A stretch of 64,000 nt of DNA from Agreia sp. Leaf283 (GTDB taxonomy: Bacteria > Actinomycetota > Actinomycetes > Actinomycetales > Microbacteriaceae), in assembly GCF_001422485.1 (NCBI RefSeq), contig NZ_LMNF01000001.1:255900-319899 (forward strand), in the 5' to 3' direction. Position numbers and translations under genes: made by a program. The notes below the pieces were generated by a model. It did no database searches. It had not been told where the DNA came from and saw only the letters and a program-made list of their open reading frames with translations. Position 1 is the stretch's first letter; each line of letters begins with the position of its first letter. This document shows, in pieces, positions 53,334-62,319 of the stretch.

Positions 53334-54110
53334 TCAGGTGGCGGCGAGCTTTCGCACGCCGTCGAACAGGTAGCGGTAGCTGAGGCCCGCGATCAGGCCG
53401 CCGACGATCGGGAAGACGATGAACACCCAGACCTGCGCGAGCCAGTCGCCTCCGCCGAACACGGCCGTCGCGATGGAGCGGGCCGGGTTGATCGACGCGT
53501 TGTCGACGGGGATGGCGATGAGCAGCAGCAGGGTGAGCGTGAAGCCGATCGCGATCGGGGCGAAGCCCTGGTGAGCGCGCGAGTGGGTCACGCCGAGGAT
53601 CACGAACAGGAACAGGCAGGTGATGACGATCTCGATCGCGATGGCCGAGCCGAGCCCGAAACCGCCTGGCGAGTGCTCGCCGAAGCCGTTCGACACGAAT
53701 CCGCCCGCGACGGCCTTGTCGAGGAAGCCCTCGGGGCCGCCCGACGCGATCGCGAACACCGCGAGCGCCCCGAGCACCGCGCCGACCAGCTGGGACACGA
53801 TGTAGATCGGCACGTCCTTCCAGGCGAAGCGGCCGGCCGCGGCGAGTCCGATGCTCACGGCGGGGTTGAAGTGGCCTCCGGAGATGGGGCCGAACGCGTA
53901 CGCGCCGATCATCACCGTGAGGCCGAGGGCGATGGCCACGCCGAGAAAGCCCACGCCGAGCGGGTTCGTGCCGTCGGCGTCGCCGAAGAAGGCGGAGAAG
54001 GTGGCGGTGCCGACGAGGCCGAAGACCAGAAGGAACGTTCCGGCGATCTCGGCGATGATCTTGGCCGCGAGCGACGGCTCGGCGGGTGCGGGGGCATCGG
54101 GAAAGGACAT
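53334..54110 (-). CDS. MIP-family aquaporin (AqpZ-like)
   Basis: A 258-residue channel with six membrane segments and the two half-helix motifs: HFNPAVS and SINPARS. GVAIALGLTVMIGAYAFGPISGG leads to the first motif. The arginine after the second NPA is the selectivity-filter Arg. The short loops suggest a water channel rather than a glycerol facilitator. The ATG at 54110 follows GGAGGAA. It starts 28 bp after the stop of the MscS/CNBD channel gene, which follows the cyclase-like gene, so a water channel is encoded together with a tension-type channel and a putative nucleotide signal source. Confidence 0.93.
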   Translation of the reverse strand: MSFPDAPAPAEPSLAAKIIAEIAGTFLLVFGLVGTATFSAFFGDADGTNPLGVGFLGVAIALGLTVMIGAYAFGPISGGHFNPAVSIGLAAAGRFAWKDVPIYIVSQLVGAVLGALAVFAIASGGPEGFLDKAVAGGFVSNGFGEHSPGGFGLGSAIAIEIVITCLFLFVILGVTHSRAHQGFAPIAIGFTLTLLLLIAIPVDNASINPARSIATAVFGGGDWLAQVWVFIVFPIVGGLIAGLSYRYLFDGVRKLAAT

Positions 54111-54138
54111 GGGTTCCTCCAGGGCTGCGGGACGGGCG

Positions 54139-55560
54139 TCAGAGTGCGATGGTTCCCGACGAGGCCTGCGCGGCAGCGAGTGCGGCCGCGGCGAGTGAAC
54201 GCCGGTTGTCGAGCGTCTCGCCGATGCGGCGAGCGAGCGACGGGTGCTTGTGCACCATGTCGTCGACGACCGAACTGGGCACACGCAGAACGGTCACCGG
54301 GCGACTGGCGACCACCACGGTGGTGGTCTTCTGCCTCGTGAGCGCGGCTTGTCCGATGAACTCGCCTCGCTCGACGACGCCGATGCGCAGCCTCCCCGCC
54401 TCGTACGGTACCGACAGCTCGAGCACGCCACTAAGAACGACACGCACACAGTCCGGAACAATTCCCGCTTTCTGAAGTATTTCTCCCGCACCGTACTGCT
54501 CGATGCGACACGAATCGGCGACCGCGTCGAGATCCTCCTGCGGGAGGTTGAGCCCGGGGCCGACGAATCCCAGTGCCTCGATCACGTTCTCTCGCGTGTT
54601 CACCGGATCTGTCGTTTCGCCGTCGAGGCCGAGATCGTGCCGGCGCGCGGCGTACCAGAGCCAGGCGAGGAAGAGCGAGACGGTCTCGCCCTCGACCGCG
54701 GGACTGGTCACCGGCAGGCTCACCGTGTACGAGGCCTTGCCCTCGTAGCTGACACTCGGCCTGCTGCGGCTGTCGAGCTGCGGCAGCGCCGACGCGGTCT
54801 CGGAGAGCATGGTCAGAACGACATGCGGGGCATCATCCGTGGTGAACGTGACCGGCACCGTGGCCACATAGCCGTCGACCGGCTGGCTCAGGTTGGTGAA
54901 CGACCCGCCCGCCAGCGACGAGTTGGGCATGATCTGGATTCCGTTGCCCGTGTCGATGTGCACCGAGCGCCAGTTGACCTCGACGACCCGGCCCCTGACA
55001 TCCCCCACGTCGAGGTAGTCGCCGAGCTTGAACGGCTGCTCGAAGAGCAGCAGCAGGCCCGAGATGATCGACCCCACGGCGTTCTGCAACGCCAGGCCGA
55101 TGACGATGGATGTGACACCCAGCGCCGCGAAGAGACCCCCGACATCCGCGCCCCACACCCACGAGAACAGGATGGCGAGACCCACCAGAATGAGCGCGAG
55201 CCGCGCGAGGGTGACGAAGATGGAGGGCAGGCGTTCCCGCCAGCTGCCTTCGCGCGCGTTGCCGAAGATGGCCACGTTGAAGGCGGAGAGCACGAGCAGG
55301 ATGAGCAGGAAGCCGAGCACCGTGCCGACGACGCGCACCCAGGTGAGATCGAAGCTCTGCTGCGATGCGAAGGTGAGCAGCGCGAAGATCGCGGCGACGG
55401 GAACCACGAAGTTGCGCAGGAGTCGAACGGGCTTGGCGGCGGGTGATTCGCGTCGCTGCAGCACCCCGTAGATCTCGGTGAGCACGACGAGCAGAACGGG
55501 CAGGGCGATGACCACGCCCAGGGCCCAGCCGAACCACGGTTCGCTCCAGAGATCGATCAC
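54139..55560 (-). CDS. MscS-family channel with C-terminal cyclic-nucleotide-binding domain
   Basis: A 473-residue protein. Four hydrophobic segments cover about 10-155. The pore helix region is GLFAALGVTSIVIGLALQNAVGSIISG, followed by the MscS beta domain (PFKLGDYLDVGDVRGRVVEV, IQIMPNSSLAGGSFTN). Residues about 335-445 are a CNBD-type jelly roll: RIEQYGAGEILQKAG, VRVVLSGVLELSV, and the phosphate-binding cassette GEFIGQAALTRQKTTTVVVA. In this cassette the usual Arg of the PRTAT pattern is Lys411. The family corresponds to bacterial cyclic-nucleotide-gated (bCNG) MscS channels. The start is GTG at 55560, 7 bp after the stop of the cyclase-like gene, with GAGGGG upstream. Confidence 0.92.
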   Translation of the reverse strand: MIDLWSEPWFGWALGVVIALPVLLVVLTEIYGVLQRRESPAAKPVRLLRNFVVPVAAIFALLTFASQQSFDLTWVRVVGTVLGFLLILLVLSAFNVAIFGNAREGSWRERLPSIFVTLARLALILVGLAILFSWVWGADVGGLFAALGVTSIVIGLALQNAVGSIISGLLLLFEQPFKLGDYLDVGDVRGRVVEVNWRSVHIDTGNGIQIMPNSSLAGGSFTNLSQPVDGYVATVPVTFTTDDAPHVVLTMLSETASALPQLDSRSRPSVSYEGKASYTVSLPVTSPAVEGETVSLFLAWLWYAARRHDLGLDGETTDPVNTRENVIEALGFVGPGLNLPQEDLDAVADSCRIEQYGAGEILQKAGIVPDCVRVVLSGVLELSVPYEAGRLRIGVVERGEFIGQAALTRQKTTTVVVASRPVTVLRVPSSVVDDMVHKHPSLARRIGETLDNRRSLAAAALAAAQASSGTIAL

Positions 55561-55567
55561 GGCGTCG

Positions 55568-57745
55568 TCATCCCCTCTGCTGCGAGATCTGCCAGACCGA
55601 CTGCGGGCCGGACTTCGTCTCGATCGTGCCCACCTCGGTCATGTTCGGCAGCTCGCCCACCTTGTCGCGCACCCGCTGGCTGATGAACACGCCGGGCTTG
55701 CCGGCCAGCGCCTGCACCCTGTTGGCGATACTCACCGCGTCGCCCCACATGTCGTACGCGATCGACGAGCGGCCGACCAGTCCGCTGGTGACCGTGCCCG
55801 TGTCGATTCCCGCGCGCAGCGAGAGGGTCGCCCCGTGCTGGGCGTTGAACCGCTCCACGATGCGGATCATCTCGAGGGCGAAGTCCACCGTGCGGCGAGC
55901 GCTGTCGACCCGGGGAACGATCAGTCCGCAGCTGGCGAGGTATCCCTCGCGCAGGGTGCGCACCTTCTCGATGCCCTTCTCCTGTGCGGCCTCGTCGAAC
56001 TGGCGCACGAGGTCGTTGAGCAGGGCGAGCTCCTTCTCCGCTCCCCGCCCGGCCGCGAAGTCGTCGAAGCCCACGAGGTCGGCGAACAGCACCGACACGT
56101 CTTGATGGTCCTCTGCGATCGTCTCGTCGCCGTCGCGATAGCGTCGCGCGACGGACTCGGGCATGAGCGTGTGCAGGATCTTGTCGTTCTCGGCCTGCTG
56201 CTCGTCGATGAGCGCCTGCTTCACCTGGAGGCTCCGACTCATGTCGTTGAACGCCGACGCGAGGTCGCCGAACTCGTCGCGGGTGTTCGCCGCCACCTCC
56301 ACGCCGAGATCTCCCCCGGCCACCTGTCGGACGGCACCCACGAGTCGGCGCACCGGGCGGGTGAAGACCTGCGCGAGGAGAAGGGAGAGCAGGGCCACGA
56401 CCACGAGCAGCGCCGCGATCGACAGCACGAGGTTGCGCGTGAAGTCGGCCACCGGCGCGAAGGCCTCCGCCGCGGTGATGCTCGCCACGATGACCCACTG
56501 CTGGCCCTTGATGTCGAGGGGGCCGTAGGCGGCGAGGGTCTCCCTGTCGAGGTAGCTCTGCGCCACCATCACACCGGTCTTGCCCTGCTGCGCCTCGCGC
56601 ACCGGGGCCGTGTCGACCGTCTGCAGCTCGACCGTTCCCTTCACGTCGACGGCGCGCTGAGCGAGCTCGGGCGACAGGCCGCCCGAGATGGCACGTTCGC
56701 GATACTGCTCGGGGTCGTCGATCAGCAGACGGGACACCGACCGCATGGTGTCGTCGGGGCCCACGATGTACGCCTCACCGGTGTCGCCGAGTCCGTCCTC
56801 CTTCCACTGCTGATCGCCGGTCATCACGTCGTTGATCGCGTTGATCGGCAGTTGCACGGCCAGCACGCCGACGACGTTTCCGTCCTGTCCGATCGGGGAG
56901 ACTCCCCACGCCGTCGGCACACCAAGGCTCGGCTGATAGCGCTCGAAGTCGGTGACCTTCACGAAGTCGACGACGTTCGAGTTCAGCGCCTCGGTGTAGG
57001 CCTCGGCGAGATTCGTGCCCTTATAGGGCCCCGTGTTCACATTCGAGCCGAGGTCGACGCCCTTGTAGACCGAATAGACGATGTTGCCCTGGGTGTCGAG
57101 AATGAGCGCGTCCTCGTACTGGTACAGCTGCGCCATTTCGCGGAAGTACGGGTTGTACTTCTCGTTGACGGCCGACCAGGCGCTGCCGTCGCCCGCATTC
57201 TCGACCTCTGCGGCCGCATCGAAGTCACCCGCCGGCGGAACGGTGTAGTAGTTCTGGAGATACGTCTCGGCGCTCGTCTGCGGCAGGAAGGCGTCGGAGA
57301 CACTCGTGGCGCCGGTGCGTTCGTTGAGCTGGGGGATGAAGCTGTCGTCGTAGTACGTCGCGACGGCGGCCGTCTGGGCGGGGTCGGTGGGCTGGTTCTG
57401 CAGCTCCTGGAAGGCCGAGGCGAACTCCGCGGCCGCCTGGTTGCCCGTCGCGCCCTGCGAGTCGAGATTCAACCCGATCTCGATGTTGGTGAACAGCGAC
57501 TCGATCGCATCCGATTTCGCCTCGCGCAGGTTCGTCATGCGGTCGAACTCGGCCTGCCGCAGGCTGTCGGTGCCGGAGGTGTAGCCGATGTAGCCGACGA
57601 TCAGGGTCGACCCGATGCTCACGCCGAGCAGCATGATCAGCAGCTTCGACTGGATGCTCAGCCCGCGTCGTACCAGCGTTCCCGCCGACGAGCCGAGTCG
57701 TGCGGCTCGCCTCCGGCTGTTCGAGAGAGAGTTATCCCCTGACAT
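55568..57745 (-). CDS. Membrane sensor with extracellular domain, HAMP and class III nucleotide-cyclase-like domain
   Basis: A 725-residue receptor. Transmembrane helix 1 is at about 33-55, a large extracellular sensor (dCACHE-like) at about 56-435, helix 2 at about 438-460, HAMP at 460-512 and a short coiled coil to about 540. Residues 545-725 are a class III cyclase domain (VSVLFADLVGFDDFAAG, GIDTGTVTSGLVGRSS, YDMWGDAVSIANR). Compared with mycobacterial Rv1625c, Asp556, Asp665 and Arg676 are kept. The substrate Lys is Arg596, the second metal Asp is Glu600 (RTLRE instead of KTIGD), and the transition-state Asn is Ser672. Activity or substrate may therefore be altered. It is the first gene of the row with the MscS-CNBD channel and aquaporin. 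Confidence 0.9.
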   Translation of the reverse strand: MSGDNSLSNSRRRAARLGSSAGTLVRRGLSIQSKLLIMLLGVSIGSTLIVGYIGYTSGTDSLRQAEFDRMTNLREAKSDAIESLFTNIEIGLNLDSQGATGNQAAAEFASAFQELQNQPTDPAQTAAVATYYDDSFIPQLNERTGATSVSDAFLPQTSAETYLQNYYTVPPAGDFDAAAEVENAGDGSAWSAVNEKYNPYFREMAQLYQYEDALILDTQGNIVYSVYKGVDLGSNVNTGPYKGTNLAEAYTEALNSNVVDFVKVTDFERYQPSLGVPTAWGVSPIGQDGNVVGVLAVQLPINAINDVMTGDQQWKEDGLGDTGEAYIVGPDDTMRSVSRLLIDDPEQYRERAISGGLSPELAQRAVDVKGTVELQTVDTAPVREAQQGKTGVMVAQSYLDRETLAAYGPLDIKGQQWVIVASITAAEAFAPVADFTRNLVLSIAALLVVVALLSLLLAQVFTRPVRRLVGAVRQVAGGDLGVEVAANTRDEFGDLASAFNDMSRSLQVKQALIDEQQAENDKILHTLMPESVARRYRDGDETIAEDHQDVSVLFADLVGFDDFAAGRGAEKELALLNDLVRQFDEAAQEKGIEKVRTLREGYLASCGLIVPRVDSARRTVDFALEMIRIVERFNAQHGATLSLRAGIDTGTVTSGLVGRSSIAYDMWGDAVSIANRVQALAGKPGVFISQRVRDKVGELPNMTEVGTIETKSGPQSVWQISQQRG

Positions 57746-57822
57746 CGCGCCCCGATTCGATTCCCCGAGCCGCCTCCGAACCGCCGCCCCCTGGGTGCAA
57801 CCTTAGTCACACCCGTCACTTT

Positions 57823-59736
57823 TCACGACGAATTTTCTCGCTGCTGCGAGTACAGCGTCGAGTAGACCCCGCCGGCGTCGATGAGCTCCTGGTGCGTTCC
57901 GCGCTCGACGACCTCGCCGTTGTCGATGACGAAGATCACATCCGCCGACAGCACGGTCGACAGACGATGGGCGATCGCGATGGTGGTGCGGCCCCGGGAT
58001 GCCGTGTCGAGCGCTGCCTGCACCACCCGTTCGGAGATGGTGTCGAGCGCGCTGGTGGCCTCGTCGAGGATGAGCACCGCCGGGTCCTTCAGAAGCACTC
58101 GCGCGATCGCGATGCGCTGCTTCTCGCCACCCGACAAGCGGTAGCCCCGCTCCCCCACCACCGTGTCGTATCCCGCGGGAAAGCTCATGACGCGATCGTG
58201 GATGTTCGCCTGCCGCGCCGCATCCTCGATCTCGGCCTGCGTCGCATCCGGCTTGGCGTAGCGCAGGTTCTCGCCGATCGTGGCGTGAAAGAGGTACGTC
58301 TCCTGGCTGACGATTCCGAGGTTCGCCACGAGCGAGTCCTGGCTGAGCTCGCGCACGTCGGTGCCGGCGAAGCGCACCGTGCCGTCTGTCGCCTCGTAGA
58401 AGCGCGGCACCAGGTACGACACCGTCGTCTTGCCCGCCCCCGACGGCCCGACGAATGCGGCGAACTGGCCGGGCTCGATCACGAACGAGACCCCGTTGAG
58501 GGTCGGCCGCGAGTCGGCCTCGGCATCCGGGTAGCGGAAGACGACCTCGTCGAATTCGACCCGGCCGAGGGATGCCGTCTCGACCGACCGCGCATCGGGT
58601 GCGTCGGCGATGGCCGGCTTCAGATCGAGGTACTCGAAGATGCGCGCGAAGAGGGCGCTCGAGGTCTGCAGGTCGAGCGCGACGCGCATGAGCCCGAGCA
58701 GGGGGAACAACAGCCTGGCCTGCACGGTCGTGAAGGCGACGATCGTGCCCGCCGTGATGTCTGGCGCCCCGCCGACAAGCAGCCAGCCGGCGACGAGGTA
58801 CACGATGGCGGGAATGGCCGACAGGAAGATGTTGACCATGGCGAAGAACCACTGGCCGCTCATCTGCTGGCTGACCTGCAGCCGAACCTGCGTGGCGTTC
58901 TCGTCGGCGTAGCGGCGGATCTCGGTCTGCTGGCGGTTGAAGCTCTTCGACAGCAGGATGCCCGAGACGCTCAGCGTCTCCTGGGTGATCGCCGTCATGT
59001 CCGACAGCGACTCCTGCGTCTTCGTGGCGATCCGGGCCCGCACCTGGCCGACCCGGCGCTGCGCGAGAACCAGGATGGGCATGAGCACCAGGGCCACGAT
59101 CGTGAGCTGCCAGTTCAGCAGGATCATGGCGACGACGGCGGCGATGAGCGTGACCGTGTTGCCGAGGATCGACGAGATCGTGTTCGTGAGAACGTTGGCC
59201 ACGCCGCCCACGTCGTTCTGCAGGCGTGACTGGATGACGCCGGTCTTCGTCTTGGTGAAGAAGCTCAGCTCCATCGCCTCGAGGTGGGTGAACAGGCGAA
59301 CGCGGAGCGCGCCCATCACACTGTTGCCGACCTTCGCGGTGAGATACGTCTGCCAGACGCTCAGCAGGCTCGACACGACGTAGATCACGATCATCAGCAC
59401 GACGATCTCGATCAGCACCGGCAGGTTGGGGCCCTGGATGATCGAGCCGGCGTCTCCCGTATCGCTCCCTGCGCCTGCCGAAGGGTCGGCCGAGGGGAAG
59501 AGCCCGTCGTCGAACGCTCGCTGCGTGAGCAGCGGCGGAATCACCGTGAGACCGGCGCCGAGCAGCACGAGAACGATCGTGCCGATGATCGGTCGGCGAT
59601 AGGGAGAGAACAGCGAGAGGATGCGACTCAGCAGGTGGTCGATCTTCGGGGCGTCCTTGTTGAGCTCCTTCTGGAGGTCTGCGTCGCCGGCGCTGACCCC
59701 GCCTCGGCGGCCGCCGCCGCCCCCTCGCATACTCAT
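57823..59736 (-). CDS. ABC exporter, fused permease and ATPase
   Basis: A 637-residue half-transporter of the MsbA/LmrA type. The first 15 residues are Gly/Arg-rich. Six membrane segments lie between about 55 and 350. The ATPase has Walker A GPSGAGKTTV, a Q-loop in GIVSQETYLFHATIGENL, signature LSGGEKQRIAIARVL, Walker B AVLILDEATSALD and switch His in IAIAHRLSTVLSAD. It should act as a homodimer. The substrate is unknown. A repeat hairpin lies upstream at 59770-59818, and the cyclase-like gene starts 77 bp downstream. Confidence 0.94.
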   Translation of the reverse strand: MSMRGGGGGRRGGVSAGDADLQKELNKDAPKIDHLLSRILSLFSPYRRPIIGTIVLVLLGAGLTVIPPLLTQRAFDDGLFPSADPSAGAGSDTGDAGSIIQGPNLPVLIEIVVLMIVIYVVSSLLSVWQTYLTAKVGNSVMGALRVRLFTHLEAMELSFFTKTKTGVIQSRLQNDVGGVANVLTNTISSILGNTVTLIAAVVAMILLNWQLTIVALVLMPILVLAQRRVGQVRARIATKTQESLSDMTAITQETLSVSGILLSKSFNRQQTEIRRYADENATQVRLQVSQQMSGQWFFAMVNIFLSAIPAIVYLVAGWLLVGGAPDITAGTIVAFTTVQARLLFPLLGLMRVALDLQTSSALFARIFEYLDLKPAIADAPDARSVETASLGRVEFDEVVFRYPDAEADSRPTLNGVSFVIEPGQFAAFVGPSGAGKTTVSYLVPRFYEATDGTVRFAGTDVRELSQDSLVANLGIVSQETYLFHATIGENLRYAKPDATQAEIEDAARQANIHDRVMSFPAGYDTVVGERGYRLSGGEKQRIAIARVLLKDPAVLILDEATSALDTISERVVQAALDTASRGRTTIAIAHRLSTVLSADVIFVIDNGEVVERGTHQELIDAGGVYSTLYSQQRENSS

Positions 59737-59769
59737 CTCTTCAACTTACCCGCCGCACAACGAACAAAG

Positions 59770-59818
59770 CCCTTCGACGGGCTCAGGGAACGATGCGTTC
59801 CCTGAGCCTGTCGAAGGG
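59770..59818. repeat. REP-like hairpin between ABC exporter and sugar transporter genes
   Basis: A forward unit at 59770-59792 and its inverted copy at 59796-59818 form a nearly perfect 23-bp stem with a 3-nt loop. It follows the stop of the sugar permease gene and may mark the 3' end of that operon. Confidence 0.85.
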
Positions 59819-59849
59819 CGACTCAGTGCCTGAGCTTGCCTGAGGTGAG

Positions 59850-60812
59850 CTAGCCCTTCGTGGCTCCCGCGAGCAGGCCTCGAACGAAGAAGCGCTGCAG
59901 CGAGAAGAACACGATGAGCGGAACGATAATCGAGATGAACGCACCGGCCGACTGCAGGAACCACTGGTTGCCCCAGGTGCCCGACAGCGAGTTGAGCGTC
60001 TGCGTGAGCGGCAGCGAGGTCGACGGCGCGAAGATCGTCGCGACCAGCAGGTCGTTCCACACCCAGAGGAACTGGAAGATGGCGAACGACGCGATGGCCG
60101 GCGTGGCCAGGGGAAGCACGATACGGAAGAAGATCTGTCCGTGTCCGGCTCCGTCGACGCGAGCGGCCTCGATGACCTCACCCGGAATCTCCGAGATGAA
60201 GTTGTGCAGCATGAAGATGGCCAGCGGCAGGGCGAAGATCGCGTGGGCGATCCAGACCGTTGCGAAGCTGTGCTCCGCGTCACGCAGCTCGAACCCCGGG
60301 AAGATGCCGACGCCGTTGACGGTGAGACCCTTCGAGAAGAGGCTCAGCAGCGGAACAAGTGCCATCTGGATGGGCACGATCTGCAAGGCGAAGACACCCA
60401 CGAACACGATGTTCTTGAACTTGAAGTCGATCCAGGCGAAGGCATAGGCCGCCAGCGAGGCGATGACGAGCGGGAACACGGTTGCGGGAATCGTGATGCC
60501 GAGCGAGTTGATGAACGACTGCCCCAGGGTCAACGCGGTTCCACCCGAGTTCAGCGCCTGCGAATAGTTGTCGAGCGTGAACGACGGGTTGACGAAGACG
60601 GTCCACCAGCCGCTCGACTGGGTGTCGGCACCGGGTCGGAACGAGGTGACGAAGAGGCCGAAGGTCGGGATGGTCCAGACGACCGCGATGATGATCGCGG
60701 CGATCGTCGCGCCCTTCGAGGTGAGGCGCTTCTGCGCCATCTTCTCGCTCTTCTGAGTCTGCCGGGCGACCTGACGCTTGGTGCGTGTGTCGACGAGAGT
60801 GTCGGCGGTCAT
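59850..60812 (-). CDS. Carbohydrate ABC transporter permease, MalG-type
   Basis: A 320-residue inner-membrane permease with six hydrophobic segments after a basic N-terminus. The EAA loop is VIEAARVDGAGHGQIFFRIVLP. FVTSFRPGADTQSSGWW near the start and WNDLLVATIFAPS near the end are typical of MalG-type partners in sugar systems. Its ATG at 60812 overlaps the stop of the MalF-type gene (60809), so the two are translationally coupled. No ATPase gene is in the operon; a shared MsiK-type ATPase encoded elsewhere is the usual solution in actinobacteria. Confidence 0.94.
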   Translation of the reverse strand: MTADTLVDTRTKRQVARQTQKSEKMAQKRLTSKGATIAAIIIAVVWTIPTFGLFVTSFRPGADTQSSGWWTVFVNPSFTLDNYSQALNSGGTALTLGQSFINSLGITIPATVFPLVIASLAAYAFAWIDFKFKNIVFVGVFALQIVPIQMALVPLLSLFSKGLTVNGVGIFPGFELRDAEHSFATVWIAHAIFALPLAIFMLHNFISEIPGEVIEAARVDGAGHGQIFFRIVLPLATPAIASFAIFQFLWVWNDLLVATIFAPSTSLPLTQTLNSLSGTWGNQWFLQSAGAFISIIVPLIVFFSLQRFFVRGLLAGATKG

Positions 60813-62152
60813 CGGATCTCCCTCTGCTTCCTCATCTGGTTTGCGTTGTAGATGATCAGCGGCAGCACGAACAGGAACAGCACCACGGCGAGGGCCGCCG
60901 AGTGTCCGTAGCTCTGGAAACGCTGCTGCTGGTTGACCATCTCGAAGCCGAGAACGGTCGTGTTGGCGCGACCACCGGTCATCACGGCGACGATGTCGTA
61001 CACCTTGAGGGAACCGATGGCGATCGTTGTCAGAACGACGATCAGGGAGGAACGGATGCCGGGAACGGTGACGTTGCGGAAGCGCTGCCAGGCGTTGGTG
61101 CCGTCGAGTTCGGCGGCCTCCATCTGCTCGGTCGGAACTCCCTTGATGGCGGCCGACAGGATCACCATGGCGAAACCGGTCTGCGTCCAGATGAAGACGA
61201 CGAGGAGAAGGAGCGTGTTGATCAACGGCTGCGCGTCGAGCCACGAGACGGGCTGGCCGCCGAACGCGGTGACGATGGCGTTGAGCAGACCGACCTGCTC
61301 GCCCTGCCTGTTGTCGTAGATGAACTTCCAGATGATTCCGGCGCCCACGAACGAGATGGCCATCGGCATGAACACGAGCGACTTGAGGTACTTCTCGCCG
61401 CGGGCCTTGTCGATGAACACGGCGTAGGCGAGGCCGATGATCGTAGAGAACACCGGAGCGACGAGCACCCAGATGAGGGTGTTGACGACCGACCAGAATC
61501 CCTCGGGGTTGGTGAAGACCCAGAAGTAGTTCTCGAGTCCCACGAACGTGGTCGTCGTCTTGTCGAAGAACGACTGGTAGATCGTCGCGACGGTCGGGTA
61601 GATGAGTCCGATGGCGAGCAGCAGCACTGCCGGCGCCATGAACGTCACCAGCTGGAAGAGGTAGCCCGCTCCCTGCCTCGACCGGTAGTCGGCGAAGAAG
61701 AGCAGGGCGCCGACGACGAGCGCTATGACGAGGACCCAGATCAGGGCGTTCTGGTACGGGCGCAGCAGCATGAACGCGAGAACGGGAATCACGAAGCACG
61801 CGGCGAGACGCAGCCAGAAGTAGAAGTTGCCTGAGCGAGGCGCGTACTCGATGAGAACGAGGATCAACGCGATCACGAGGCCGAAGATCACGATGATGAT
61901 CGGGATCTGAACCAGGGGGTTCAGGTTGCCCATCCATCGGAAGAGGCTGTTCAGCGAGAAGCCGAGCGAGACGGGCTTGGCGTCATCGTTCGGAGGCGAG
62001 GTGATCAGCAGGATGAAGACGACGGCCAGGATGACCGCGGCCCCGGCGACGACCAGCCTGGTCGTTCGTGCCGACGGCGGCCGCTTCGGGGAGTCGTGCG
62101 GCTCCGGAGGTACTTGCGACACCGGAGGCGTCTTCGTTCGTGTGTCGGACAT
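60809..62152 (-). CDS. Carbohydrate ABC transporter permease, MalF-type
   Basis: A 447-residue permease, long for the family because of an N-terminal extension with extra membrane segments (about 28-160). The core has TTTFVGLENYFWVFTNPEGFW, the EAA loop QMEAAELDGTNAWQRFRNVTVP and TQTGFAMVILSAAIKGVP. The first 28 residues are Pro/Thr-rich and cytoplasmic. It pairs with the MalG-type protein encoded by the overlapping downstream gene and with the lipoprotein encoded upstream. A GC-rich hairpin separates it from the lipoprotein gene. Confidence 0.93.
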   Translation of the reverse strand: MSDTRTKTPPVSQVPPEPHDSPKRPPSARTTRLVVAGAAVILAVVFILLITSPPNDDAKPVSLGFSLNSLFRWMGNLNPLVQIPIIIVIFGLVIALILVLIEYAPRSGNFYFWLRLAACFVIPVLAFMLLRPYQNALIWVLVIALVVGALLFFADYRSRQGAGYLFQLVTFMAPAVLLLAIGLIYPTVATIYQSFFDKTTTTFVGLENYFWVFTNPEGFWSVVNTLIWVLVAPVFSTIIGLAYAVFIDKARGEKYLKSLVFMPMAISFVGAGIIWKFIYDNRQGEQVGLLNAIVTAFGGQPVSWLDAQPLINTLLLLVVFIWTQTGFAMVILSAAIKGVPTEQMEAAELDGTNAWQRFRNVTVPGIRSSLIVVLTTIAIGSLKVYDIVAVMTGGRANTTVLGFEMVNQQQRFQSYGHSAALAVVLFLFVLPLIIYNANQMRKQREIR

Positions 62153-62246
62153 GGATACCCTTTCGAGTACAACGGTGGACTCTTGGATTGGCCAACAGTA
62201 GCGCTTAATTAACCAGCGCGTTGATCATGAGATCTGCGGGGCCGAG

Positions 62247-62282
62247 AGTGGGGGCCGCCCCGTTGCAAGAGCGGCCCCCACT
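62247..62282. terminator. GC-rich hairpin between sugar-binding lipoprotein and permease genes
   Basis: AGTGGGGGCCGC (62247-62258) and GCGGCCCCCACT (62271-62282) form a perfect 12-bp stem with a 12-nt loop. No T-tract follows on the minus strand, so it is a partial terminator or a message stabiliser that lets the binding protein be made in excess. Confidence 0.65.
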
Positions 62283-62319
62283 GGGCGCCGGGCACGTGTG
62301 CCCGACAGGTGGTTATGCG

